From assembly GCA_026929865.2 (NCBI GenBank), contig CM049416.1:17755001-17819000 (forward strand): a stretch of DNA of 64,000 nucleotides. Reading direction: 5' to 3'. The notes beneath the pieces were generated by a model, which saw nothing but the letters and a program-made list of their open reading frames with translations, did no database searches and was not told the DNA's origin. The position numbers and the translations under genes are program-made. This DNA comes from Hyperoplus lanceolatus. Lineage: Eukaryota > Chordata > Actinopteri > Uranoscopiformes > Ammodytidae. This document shows, piece after piece, positions 43,701 to 55,400 of this stretch; the stretch's first letter is position 1, and each line of letters starts with the position of its first letter.

Positions 43701-44195
43701 TTAGACACAATTCAAGATGACTTTGTATAATCTGATGTATTGTAATAAAATTAAACCATCCAACAGTATCTAAACCAGTATTAGCTCCAACTTTAACAAG
43801 TACATCAGTAATAATTGAACATCGCTTCAAAGAGGCTTACTTTACAAAATGTCCTCTAACTTTGAAAACATTTATCACTTTTTCCATCCCTGCAAACCAC
43901 AGAAGACTTAACTCAAATTATTTTAGTATTTTCTTTTTTTCCTTTTCTTTTTAAATCATCACCAAAATATCATTTGGGAGAAAAGACTGAAATAATGTAA
44001 ATTATAGTGTGGGGGCATAATTAAACCCCACTCTCTCTGCATAATTTAGAATATCCGACGACAGGGAAAGTTAAAGTGATGCAGCTAAGGGACAAATGTA
44101 ACTGAAGTATGATTTATTTTCAAGTCATTTTGCCCCAGGTAGCACTGTCTTATGTATTCATATAATATGTTAAAATATAAATAGTTTATTAATGC
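40763..44195. other. Intergenic, no gene; unique GC-richer patches
   Basis: The patches 40980-41180, 41490-41880 and 41940-42260 are unique, GC-richer and free of repeats, so they are candidate regulatory DNA. A 38-41 bp tandem duplication (TGATAGGGCTGGTGTGTGTG unit) lies at about 43130-43212. The part 43255-44190 is AT-rich. Confidence 0.45.
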
Positions 44196-44345
44196 ATTTA
44201 TATTGATACAGGGCTTAGGGTGACTTCCATAGACATTTCCACTATACATTTTGATACATGCAATAAGACAATGCAATGATACTTTGGCAATACTGCAGCA
44301 GGGGGATTAATATCGCGACACTTTGGTTGGTATCGTGCAACCCTA
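44196..44345 (-). mobile_element. Fragment of a hAT-like element, one end
   Basis: The right edge, read on the minus strand, is TAGGGTTGCACGATACC, a typical start of fish hAT elements, followed by TTGGCAAAG-type sequence. The other end is not found, so only a fragment is claimed. Confidence 0.5.
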
Positions 44346-44582
44346 GCCCCTCCACTACTGTTCCACACATAAATCTCGCCCGAGCGTGACTAAGTCGGCT
44401 GGTAACAGGAGCCGGGGCTGGGGCCGGTCCCCGCGGACCCCGGCCCCTGCATGTCAGTGTTTTAAACCTGCTCTGGCTGTAAGCACCGGCCCCCAAAAAG
44501 CCCTTCCCTAGGGGCCTCCACAGACCCTGTGAAACCAAACAGTGAGGTCAGTGCTAGTGGGCTCCCATCTCACAGGATTACA

Positions 44583-44583
<1 letters not shown>

Positions 44584-44643
<60 letters not shown>
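44584..44643. repeat. (AC)30 microsatellite
   Basis: A pure 60 bp tract. Confidence 0.96.
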
Positions 44644-44646
<3 letters not shown>

Positions 44647-45357
44647 CACATGCAAAGAACTGAGACTCAACTTGGATTAAGTCATTAACGGGGTTAGCCT
44701 TCCCCTAAAACCTCAGCCAAGGTCTTTCTCCGGAAGAAAGATGTTCTCTTCTCACAGCAGCAATTGACTTTCTATCTGTGAGACTGACCTTTTTTTTGGC
44801 GGGGCCATTCATTTCTACTGCAGTCGGTGACATCACCTTTTTTTCCCTCTACTAACTCTTAACATTGTCTCTCAGAAAACAAAAGGGGTTTTCCTGGGTG
44901 TTTCTCCCAACCATAAGACAGTTAAATAAAATAGCTTTAAAGGGCATACTTGATGCGTCCCTGTCAATAATAAAACACTCGTCTGAACATTGCCCTGAAT
45001 GCACCTGCACTACTATTACACACACCCACTCAATGAAACCCTACCTCCAATAACTTCCACAACAGTAACACTAGATTTTTTATTGTATCAAACAGGTGGT
45101 GATGACCTTCAGGGACGAGTGACGTTCAAGGCTACAGGCATTGCGTAAGGCTTGTGTCTATATGTGTGTGTGTATGTTTGTACATGTGCATTTGCGACAG
45201 TGTGATCCTCACTCACACACTGTTGTTTGCTCTCCTATTGGCGCTTTCCAACAATTCCTCACACTTGCCGTGAGGTTACTGTGCCTGCCGAATTTCACGC
45301 ACAAGGATTTTGTCCACGTGTTTTCACACAAACACACACATGCTTAACTGGAACAGC

Positions 45358-45360
<3 letters not shown>

Positions 45361-45388
<28 letters not shown>
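45361..45388. repeat. (AC)14 microsatellite
   Basis: A pure 28 bp tract. Confidence 0.94.
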
Positions 45389-45391
<3 letters not shown>

Positions 45392-45780
45392 CACACGCAC
45401 GCACACACAATCATCAATGCTCAATTACCCTCTCCTGTGTTTAGACAGTAACGCTAGTCTGAAGGGGTTCTTGGGTGTGGAGAGGAACCTGTTGAGAATA
45501 ATTCATGCGAGTGTCAAAAGTGGGAATCTCAGGATTCTCTTACATTTTGTGGGCCACACACGTCTGGAATAGACGCAGCCTTTGGCCCATTTGTCAACAT
45601 TATAGGGATCAATTTTAATCACATTTAATTTATTGCACCCAGCCAAGACAGCCATAAATATTGTGGTGAGAAGTCAATGGTATTAGATAAATCCTGGTAA
45701 GACCCATTATCCATTACTGCATTCCCGAAACAGGGAATAATTCTTAAGTTTTAAACGTTTTAAAAAAGGGGGATGTTTAA

Positions 45781-46157
45781 AGGTGCACTATGTAACTTTG
45801 GGTGTGTCAGAGAAGGGAACATTTTCTTAGGTAAATTCTCAATCTCATTACTGAATAAACAAACTTTCCTCACAGGAAAATTGGATCTCTTGAATACTGT
45901 TTGAAGTTAGAAAGCTACCAGAAAAGTTACTGTTCTACTGTTGTTGTTTACAGCAATAGGGCCCACAGTTTGGTTTACAAACGTATTCTAGTCCTAAATT
46001 TGGTTCCAGGTGCCTCAAAATAATTTAAGTTTTAATTCATAATGATATAATTATTCAATACTAAGAATTACATGTAGATAAAATATGTTTTGTGAACTAA
46101 CTGTAGGCTCTGCAAATGTAAGTAAATCCCCCTCCTCTGAAACTGTTTAGTGCACCT
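45781..46157 (+). mobile_element. TTAA-flanked MITE, family B, copy 2
   Basis: A 377 bp element with TTAA at 45777-45780 and 46158-46161. It starts AGGTGCACTATGTAACTTTG and ends inverted as AGGTGCACTAAACAGTTT. It is the inverted relative of 31149-31496 and non-coding. Confidence 0.85.
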
Positions 46158-46948
46158 TTAACTAAATGTATAGCTACAGTCGCAATTGTAAGCTCATGTA
46201 ATAGTACAGATATATTCACTGTGATGAAATGAGATCAAGTAAAATGCTATCATGTGTGACTGATTAGGAGACTCAGGATGTGGATTCAAAAGTGGATGCT
46301 ACTCAATAAAGAGAGATTTCCTTATATTTTCTGCATTGGTTGAACGTTTTTTAAAATAATTGGATGACATGCCTTGAGTGTTCAATCTCTTTGAAGAGCA
46401 GTGAATTAATTCGACTAATGAGGACTAGAAAGTCCTGGCGAAATAAAAATGTGATACATATCCCACTTAAAATGAAAGATAATTCTAAATTTCTATATTT
46501 GGAAGCAATTACATCCAGAGTACAACATTTTAGAGATGCTTATTACAGTTTTTGCCTAATGCTTAAACACTAATAGTGGTTGCTATGCCCAAAGCATCAC
46601 AACCTCTAACTTTTGTGACCATGCCCTAAACACAAGCACCAACCCCACAAACACAAAATGGGCTTTGCACTGTGTTTGAAATTCTGCAACACGCTTCTTG
46701 CAAAACACTACACACTGTTTTTTACACAAGACACATTGTTCAAAAAGGAAATCTCCTGCAATCCTTGTGAAAACACATCTATTTAAAATTCAAAACACAA
46801 CTAAAATTGGAAAAGCACACAGACTCACACACATGAAAAATAAAAAAAATAAAGCTAATTGAATACCAATCAGTGTGAGCCTTAGCATTACAAATAGACC
46901 TCAGGTGAGCTCAGCTTCTTTGTGAGACAGTAAGAGTCAGGGAGGACG

Positions 46949-47032
46949 ATGACAAAGGAGACAACAGACGGAGACACATACAACAGGGACACTATAGTGG
47001 ACCATGTTATAGATCATGGCCTAACAATATAG
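46949..47032 (+). pseudogene. Decayed Tc1-like transposase N-terminal fragment
   Basis: Translation from the ATG gives a short frame containing DTIVDHVIDHGLT before a stop at 47030-47032. The frame after the stop continues with EPGQRVQPN. This resembles the helix-turn-helix part of a fish Tc1/IS630-type transposase as I recall it. The second tandem copy at about 47665-47800 is similarly broken. Confidence 0.6.
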
Positions 47033-48090
47033 GAGCCTGGGCAGAGAGTCCAGCCCAACTACACAGTAGCTCCATAATTAGGACATTTATACTGGATATC
47101 AGGAATATTTTCGCTCTTGGTTCTCAAAGGGTGACATTGCATGTGATGTCGATGAGGCCATGTGGCCAGACGCAAACGGGAGGCCGTATCCAAAAGATTC
47201 ATATTCCACCCGCCCCATTCCTTACAACATTGTTTTTATTTTATTTTACTGTAATTACAGTTTTTGCCTAATGCTTACACACTAATAGTGGTTGCTATGC
47301 CCAAAGCATCACAACCTCTAACTTTGGTGACCATGCCCTAAACACAAGCACCAACCATATAAACACAATAAGTGCTTTGAAATTCTCCAACACACTTTTT
47401 GCAAAACACTACACACAGTGTTTTACATAAGACACATTGGTCAAAAAGGAAATCACCTGCAATCCTTTGGAAAACACATCTATTTAAAATACAAAACACA
47501 ACTAAAATTGGAAAAGCACACAGATTCACACACATGAAAAATAAAAAATAAAGCTAATATAATACCAATCAGTGTGAGCCTTAGCATTACACATAGACCT
47601 CAGGTGAGCTCAGCTCCTTTGTGAGACAGAGTCAGGGGAAGAGGACAAAAGAGAGCGGCAGGAGGACGATGACAAAGGACACAACAGACGGAGACAGGAT
47701 CACTATAGTGGACCATGTTATAGATCATGGCCTAACAATATAGGAGGCTGGTCTGAGATTCCAGCCCAACAACACAATAGCTCCATAATAAGGACATTTA
47801 GACTGGATATCAGGAATATTTTTGCTGTTGCTTCTGAAAGGATTACATTGCATATGATGTCGATGAGGCGATGTAGCCAGACACAAACGGGAGGCAGTAT
47901 CCAAAGGATTAATTTTTTTTACTGTAATTGTTTCAGAGTTCATAGTGACACACTGAATTGCTTGTTGAACTGTGATCCTACCTATTCGTTGTGTTTTTTT
48001 CTTTTGTTGGCCAAAACCATGAAATTGCAATAAAAACTTGTTTTCTTTTCTAATTGAAAATATAGTGGATCAATCTTTCCAAAAAATTCT

Positions 48091-48210
48091 GCAAAAGGTT
48101 GGATATGGCACGCAAGGCGATATTTCCCCCGTTGCTTGGCAAGGGAGGACATTGCCTGTGACGTGGATGAGGTGATGTGGCCAGATGCCAACAGGAGACA
48201 GGATTCATAG
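48091..48210 (+). pseudogene. Tc1-like transposase C-terminal fragment, frame intact to its stop
   Basis: The in-frame translation reads KGWIWHARRYFPRCLARED, then IACDVDEVMWPDANRRQDS, with TAG at 48208-48210. The R-R-Y/F-F-P-R-C-L-A and DVDEVMWPD blocks match my memory of the C-terminus of a fish Tc1-like transposase family. The catalytic DDE region that should precede it is missing. Confidence 0.65.
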
Positions 48211-48697
48211 CCTAAATGTCTTCCAATCATTCCCTTAGAACACTATGTTTTGTAAAATATTCTAGTTGTACCATTTCTTTTTTTACTTTTGCAAAAACCT
48301 GAAATGGCAAAATAAAATAAAAAATCTGAAGCGTTTACATTTTGTTTTCATGTGTCTAGATCAACTGTAGTGGATCAATCTTTCACAAAAAAAATCTGTA
48401 TGAGACTTTTAAAGTCAAAAACCATCCAAAGTACTGAATACAGCTGTGTTTTGCATAAAGCACATCTGTGTGTTGTTGCTGCTAGGAAAGAGTAATTCAA
48501 AAGTGCATGTGTGTATTGTTTTGATGCTAAAAACAGTTTTGAAATGGGATTGTTAGGTTTTGTTTCAAGAGTTTCATTTTGCCGTATAAGTTAGAAGTTT
48601 ATCTCCATGTGCTTTGTCTCATTAGGCCTGTGTGTTAAGTTTTGACACAGTGGGCAAAAGTCTGCAACATGTGTGTAAGCATTCGGCAAAAACTGTA

Positions 48698-50267
48698 AGA
48701 GAAAGTGAATTCGTCTTCCAAAGCCCATGTCTTAATGATGTTGACTCTAGATGATGAGCCTTTGGGAGAAGGTTCATGTGATCTAAATCAGTGCTTCGAT
48801 AGGATAAGACAGGCGGTTTTGGATAACAAAGGGGTCTCCATCATGGCTGATCCAGACATGGCTGTGTTCTTTACCCACTGTGGCTTTATGGCTATCATGT
48901 TATTGCGTGCATCCAGCCCAAAGCTTCAGTGCCATTGCTATCTGTTGTTTCAATGATAGACCCACATATAACCAATTATGACAGCGCAGCAGTGTCCCTC
49001 CACTCACTCGTCAACACTGACATTTATCAATATCCTATTAGTTTCTCTTGGAGCCAAGGACTACATCCAACCCCCGTCAAAAAAGAAAGAAAGTCTGATG
49101 TTGTTGTTATTCAAGAGTCCAATTTTCATTGTAATAAAAGCCGCTTTGTTCTCTGGGCTCAGACAAGCTTCAAGATAAACTAATATTGGTGGATCGTTGT
49201 CACCAAAGGGTTGCCATGGCGGCAGTCATTTGGTGTTATCACTGGTTACATCCCCCTGACTCCCAGAGGCAGTGTGATATTAATGATAGCGATGTTCCAC
49301 CATATCGTTTACAGACTCGCTCTAACATCAAAGCAATGTTGCTGCTTCAAAAAAAAAATATATATCAGACTGCCTTGGATAAAAAAAAATCCTCCTTCTT
49401 CATTCTTCGTTTGATTTGAATTCAATTTGCAAATGGAATGAAATGGCTCTATCTCACAATGCAATGTGAAACCCTTTGGACGTGAGGTCAAAAAAGTACA
49501 CGTACACTTGGATTGAAACACAAGAAGGCCAGACAGAGGGCAATGGGGTCAACATTTCACCTCGCCTGGCCAGACGAGAGGTCTGCTATCGTGTGCTGCC
49601 GGGGTCAAGGCCGGTGCCCTCTCTAAGTCCTCCGTCAGTGGCGTTTGTCTGGGGCGAAGGCGTATAGGGATATAGCCACCAAAAAGACATACACACTGAG
49701 CGGCAAATAGGCCCTAATACCATCCATCACTCTCCTGAATGAGGACAGAATCAATCAAGTGGGGGACCTTCAGTGGGATCACTCCGAACTAAATCACCGC
49801 GGGCTGTCGGATGATAAGCTGCAGAAGGCCCTCTATGTCTTCCAACGTTTGTTACAATGGAGACCTGTTGAAACAATGGGCCCCTAAAAAAAGAGGAAAA
49901 ATGTGAACAGCTGCCATATAGCCCTCTATACCATTGGTGTTGGTGTTCCTCGATACCAAACAACGACTTATTATTATTCTTAGCCATCCATTTGCGGGAA
50001 CAAGCCTCTAAGCCAGTCCATCAATACCAGTCCATTTGCAAAAAAGGGGGGGACCCTATTGACATGGTCCGACCATGTGCACGACGACACTCTCATATAA
50101 TGCAGAGGCCTCATATAATGCAATGTTCTGAGGTCATAGAGAGTTGCGGTGCAGAAAAGTTAGCGCTCTCTCTCTCCCTCGCTAATTGATGTACTTCAGC
50201 CGCTCGGAACCTTTTGAACTGAATCCCTGCCTGCGTCTTCCACAGGAGAGAAGGCAGATGCCATCAA

Positions 50268-50270
<3 letters not shown>
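48698..50270. other. Intergenic, no gene
   Basis: Unique-looking sequence with GC-richer patches at 49200-49330 and 49500-49870. No splice-supported coding potential. Confidence 0.45.

Positions 50271-50312
<42 letters not shown>
50271..50312. repeat. (AC)21 microsatellite
   Basis: A pure 42 bp tract. Confidence 0.95.
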
Positions 50313-50313
<1 letters not shown>

Positions 50314-50975
50314 AACCCTTCCTTTCCCCCTTTGAAACCCAAGCCCTCCTCGGTCTAACCCAGGGTACTCAGGGGCACGAGTGAGAGGAGCCGTCTGTTA
50401 GCTTGGCTTTTTTTTTGGTCCAGAGACAGTTACTTACTCCCCGCTTTGTTTGACCAACCGCGGTGGAGTCTAAGGTCCCTGCCAGTTTCGAGGGAACCAG
50501 GCCAAAAAGATTAGATGTGTTTTTCAATGGGGGAGATGCTATCACTACCGGCGGTAAAGTGACTGTGTTACTGGCTGCTTGCTGCTCCTGACTGTTTCGA
50601 AGGGGGAGCCATTGTTTGTGCAGGACTTGAGCCCCGACTGGCACTCTTCCAGCACTGTGCAGAAGGCGGCTAAGGAATTATATGCCTATGTGTTTGTGCA
50701 TACGTTTTATTACGCCATACAATAAAAATGACATCACTGTCGTTTTGGTCGTAAACATTTATCGTAAACATGGTGTGTGGCTCTTTAAATTCAGCAAAAG
50801 TAGCTGCTTTCTCAGAGTGCGGTCTCCTGCAATTTGTGGGATTTGCATGCTTAAAAAACTTTGATGCATGGCACTCTGGCAACCTGGCTGATTACCAGCT
50901 TTAGGTAAGTGGGCTTAAGCTGTGAAAGAAATTGCCCTTTGCAGCCAAAAACCTAGAGTGTATTCTCAGCAGTAA

Positions 50976-51352
50976 AGGTGGAGTCAGCGATTCTAGAATA
51001 TTCCATGTTGTCAAAATCACTTCTTGTCAAATTCAGTGAATATCTCCACAAGATCCGCTACATGTCCGTACTGTATGTGTTCAATCAAAAATGCAAAAAT
51101 GCAAAAAAAAAAAAAAACAGTTTTTATACACAGCCTTGGCTCTGTAAACGGCCATGTTTCTAGCTATTGTGGCCCCTCTTTGTTCACGTACTATTTGTTT
51201 ACATGCCAGTTTACAGAGCCTAGGCTGTGTATTAACACCAGATTTTTTTCAGCGCACACACAAGTACAAGAGAGGTAGCATATCATGAGGAGACATTCAC
51301 TGATTTTGACAAGAAGTGATTTTGACGACAAGCGTTCTCCAGAATTTAACCT
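50976..51352. mobile_element. TTAA-type MITE, family E, copy 2
   Basis: Left end AGGTGGAGTCAGCGATTC (flanking TTAA decayed to GTAA). The right end is diverged and abuts TTAA 51353-51356. It shares internal blocks with 39831-40018 and is non-coding. Confidence 0.7.
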
Positions 51353-51356
51353 TTAA

Positions 51357-52677
51357 GGTAACACTGCTATACTAAACTTAATTTGGAACTCCCCTATTGA
51401 TATTGCTTCTCCGGTTCATGTTATTGTGCATTTTCTGCTCATAATTTAAGTCAAAAGTTGAAGTAGTAAATAGATATTTTGAGTGGTCATACTAAATGTG
51501 CACAGAAATAGAAGAACCATGTTTTTGGGTAAGACACATCTAATTACTGGCCATAGAGTGATACTGCCAAAGAAATCTCTGGAATGTAAATGGATTCCTG
51601 CTAAAGGAGATCCAGCCCTGCCGGCTTTTTAATTGCGTGTACTGGTGGTATGACATGTGAAGTTATTTCTGTCCGGTAATGAAACTGGGCTAATAAGCAA
51701 GAGTAACCGGAGTGGGGGAATTGCTGCTCATTGTAACCACCTGTTGCGGTCCATTGTCTGTGGCCTTCCACTGGCACATGGCTGCCGCTGGTCGACACTC
51801 CTCATGTGCCATTATGACGGACAGTTTTTTGGCAGGCGTTTTCAACATTTATGTAGAGGGAGTTGTGCCCCGGATTAGACCGGGGGATGTCACTTTTAGA
51901 AAAAAAAATTAATTACTCAAACTAACATGTAGTGGCTGATTCAAAATTGATTTGAACACACAGCCCACTTTATTTGATCCTAAATTAAGTTGTAGAAAAT
52001 TATATGGTTAACATGTGGCCTCAGTTCATGTTTGGATGATTTATAGAAATGTCACGATGATTATTTAAAAAAAAAAAAAAAGATTACACCAACATGTTGC
52101 ACCTACATGTGGCACTTACATGTGGGCACTTTGTAGTTTGGCTTATTTGAAGCTATAATGAATTTGTGTGATTCTTGCTGTTCTGAGTTCATGGTTGAAT
52201 GCACTTATTGGAAGTCGCTTAGGATACACGTGTCAGTTAAAAGAAATGTAATGTCACGGTGTCAGTTACATTTATTCTATAGAGACCACAACAACAATTC
52301 ATCCATTTTTAATCTCTGGGGGTAAAATAATGCAACATTTTTGTAGTAGAAGTTTTTATTCAGTCATTTGACATCTGATATCTTGTCTCAAAATTCATAA
52401 CTTTATTGAGATATAAGACTTGTTTCCACTCGCCCACCACCAGCCTCCATTTCAGTGGACTGGATACCCTATAGGTTGGCTGGGTCTTGACCCCAGGTGA
52501 GGCATTGTCATCGGGCCCATGACCAGGGTACTTAACCCTTGATAGGCTAATTCATATCCCAGGTGTGGAGCTTTGGGTTATATACGGTGTGCCCGTCACG
52601 CTGATCACAAGTTTTCCCCCTCTAAAACAGGCCATTGAGTGTGCAGCCTGTCTAGGGCAGGAGGTCCGGTTAAGCTA
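51357..52677. other. Intergenic, no gene
   Basis: The 51590-51880 patch is unique and GC-richer. The rest is AT-rich. No repeat assigned. Confidence 0.45.
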
Positions 52678-52764
52678 AAGGGGGTAAGTGGGGGTTGGGG
52701 TTGGGTGGGGTGGGGTAGGGTGGGGGTGTGGGGATTTAGGGGTGTGACGAAGGGGGGGTGGAGA
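52678..52764 (+). other. G-run cluster, potential G-quadruplex
   Basis: At least ten runs of three or more G lie within about 85 bp on the plus strand, separated by one to nine bases. This satisfies the usual four-run rule several times over. No promoter or gene is adjacent. Confidence 0.8.
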
Positions 52765-53524
52765 AAGACAAGGTCCTGCAGTTCATGTTCATTATCAGGT
52801 CTGTTTGTGACCCCCTTGTCAGCACTATAGTACCAACTCAACCCCACCCGTGGAGGGAGGAAAATCACATGGACGTTGACAACATGATACCAAAGGCGTG
52901 AAGCTCGGAGTTCTAGAAACTGTCTGGAAATTTGACAGCAAAATAATCAAGTTAAAGTAGCCTCATGTTTCCTCTCATAATCATAAATTACCTTTAACAG
53001 CAAACGAGAGGATCAGTGCAAAGAAAGACGTTTTTATATAGTTTTTATTACTGCGTTTGGTCTGGTCGCACACCCAGTCAGATTTTTGGTTCACGCGTGC
53101 ATGCTCTATGGTCACATATTTCAGTGTGGCGCAGCAACGCGATTTGAGAAGCCTATCCCTCCAGATGAGGGAAGGGGAGCGGGAGCCTTGTTTGAGACAG
53201 TTATTTGTCGTCATAATGACTGATAACGGGGCTGAACCATCAAAGAAAAAAAAGAAAATGCAATGAAGAAAAGCTAAAAGGGAGAGTGATAGGCGGGTGG
53301 GAGGGCTTTGCCAAGCAACATATACACAATTTCACAGGAGCAAACTAGACTGCAGTGTTTACTCCTAAATGAATGAGCGGTAGCCTACTAAAACAAAGTT
53401 TACTTTGCCTCACCAGCATCATCAGATGACCATTATTCTTCTGAAATAGTCATTATTTACAACAACATAAACACATTACCTCATCGTGATCCATACTAAC
53501 TGCCGTCTCTCGTTCATTCGCTTT

Positions 53525-53684
53525 GTGTGAGGACACGGAATCTTTCAGCTCCGTGAAAGGTGACACTACATCAACTCATTGCAATCAGGTGTGTGTAGCA
53601 CTGACTGGCATTAGTTGATGCTGTGTCACTAACCACTCTCACGGAGTGTTGTATGGTATGGAAAAGAGTCCGGTGCCCTCACAC
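53525..53684. repeat. Imperfect inverted repeat (long hairpin)
   Basis: The arms pair over about 55 bases: GTGTGAGG / CCTCACAC at the outside, CTCCGTGA / CACGGAG in the middle, and GTGACACTACATCAACT / AGTTGATGCTGTGTCAC inside, with a loop of about 35 bases. This could be a worn miniature element or a transcribed hairpin. No family is recognised. Confidence 0.7.
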
Positions 53685-54618
53685 GGACATGCACTATATT
53701 GCTTCCTGATCATTTGAATCTCGCACGCCCGGCACGGGCTAGAACACAGCTTCACGATAGCTGGCGTCGTAAAAATACTACCGCTTTTGTCCAAAGGGGC
53801 CGCCAACGGGCAATGTTACTCGTAGTGGCTTTAATATTCAAGCAAAGTGTTATTGGAAACGCTTTAGTAATATCATAAAGATCCAGCATTCACTATAGGA
53901 CCGTAAGAGTTAATGGTTATGTTCCTGGAGGTATGTTCAACTGATAATATTAATATTATTTTGTCAATGTGATTTATTTACTTATACTATATTTTACCAG
54001 GTTAGAGGATAGGGGTGAATATGTCCTTGATATACATATTTAAGACATGGATATCAATGATTATGAATGGATTTTGAGTCTGCATTTTGATATTTTAATA
54101 CCACAAAAAAATGATATAAAATGAAGGAAATAAAAAAGAGACAGAATGTTGTGGCAAATCTTTGTGCCTCAAATAAACAAACAGAAATGCTGGATGATTC
54201 CTTTTAAAGGAAAATATGATCAGTTTAGTTGGAATGAGTCGGCAGAGAACTGTTATATTTTATTAGCTCTGTCTCACATACCCCCCAGCAACTGATCAAT
54301 TATTCACCCAAGAAAAAAATCTCTGAGTGCCACTGGAGGAAATACTAACTGACTGATTCTGCCAGGATCATGTCCTACTTTAGAGTTTGGAATATTGAGA
54401 TGTTGGCCAAAAGTGCAGAAAGTATTTTTAAAAACTTTCTTCCTGCATTTATTTCATTTGGCTGGAAGCAGAGATGAATGGAGATATACACCCACATTAA
54501 CTTATTTACCCAAATGATAATTTTTTTTTCTGGAATAATTCACTTTATCTTATATTGATCTTTTTAGCCTCATATTAAGCTCTTTTAGAACATCAATTTG
54601 TGTATGTTGTTTTCTTAA

Positions 54619-54838
54619 ACAAACTAGATATAATTGGTGAGCTTAAGAGGTACTGGAAGTCGGATTTGGTTACTTTTGGACGGAGCCAGGCTAACTGTTT
54701 CTAGCTGTTTCCAGTCTTTGTGCTAAGCTAAGATAACCGTCTCCTGGTTGTTTGTTCAAATTTAACAGAGATAAAACAGTGGGATCAATCTCATCATCTT
54801 ACTCTTGGCTAAAGATAAAATAATGGTTACACTATTCT
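54619..54838 (-). mobile_element. TTAA-type MITE, family F, second copy
   Basis: The left edge is TTAA (54615-54618) and then ACAAACTAGATATAA. The body holds GGAGCCAGGCTAACTGTTTC, CCAGTCTTTGTGCTAAGCTA and ATCAATCTCATCATCTTACT, and it ends ACTATTCTAT. These are the landmarks of a very common percomorph repeat, whose other end reads AGGAATAGTTTGACATTTT. The right TTAA has decayed. Confidence 0.7.
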
Positions 54839-55109
54839 ATAAGACTCACTTGCCGTAAGATGACCTTTTTTTATTCACCACTGCAACCCAATCTAAAGAA
54901 GCCATTTTTTTCTGAGGTTACTGAAGTTTTTAATGAATAATTGTGTCGGCTCATTCATACACATTTAGATTTCATCATAACTTTTTTTTTCAGTATCCTA
55001 TTTAGATGCATAGTTCAGACTGCAGAGCTGTTGCTTCTTTGGATTCCCTGGACAGATTTACACTTCCCTGCAGTCCCATACCCATCTCCACTCCACCTCC
55101 CCACCGCTT

Positions 55110-55111
<2 letters not shown>

Positions 55112-55181
<70 letters not shown>
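55112..55181. repeat. (GA)35 microsatellite
   Basis: A pure tract of about 70 bp. Confidence 0.96.
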
Positions 55182-55183
<2 letters not shown>

Positions 55184-55400
55184 TGTGATCTTTCATGTTG
55201 GGTTTCCTACCCAGGCTATAGCCTATCCCATGATTCTCTCAGACAGCTGAAGCGTCAACCCCCTTGACACTGACAGGAATTTATGGTCCGGTTCAGGATG
55301 CACAGTAGCCCTTCGGAGAGAGAATACATCGAACGGGGGCACAGCAGGGAAACCACTCCAAGTCAATCACAAAAAATGAACAAAAAAAAACTTTGTTTAA

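Larger units (their letters stand above)
46546..48695 (+). mobile_element. Tc1-like DNA transposon relic with an internally duplicated left part
   Basis: The outer ends are inverted: CAGTTTTTGCCTAATGCTTA at the left and GTAAGCATTCGGCAAAAACTG at the right (given here without its first G: TAAGCATTCGGCAAAAACTG). Each is flanked by TA (46544-46545, 48696-48697), as expected for the Tc1/mariner superfamily. The left about 710 bp occurs twice in tandem (46546-47255 and from 47258). Each copy contains a decayed transposase N-terminal part (DHVIDHGLT and GQRVQPN motifs at 46994-47065 in copy 1). A third region (48091-48210) keeps the transposase C-terminus in frame. The element cannot encode a whole transposase. 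Confidence 0.8.

Noticed and set aside
53525-53684. A known microRNA precursor
   Set aside because: The hairpin is longer and less regular than a typical pre-miRNA, and I do not recognise a mature sequence. Kept only as a structural finding.
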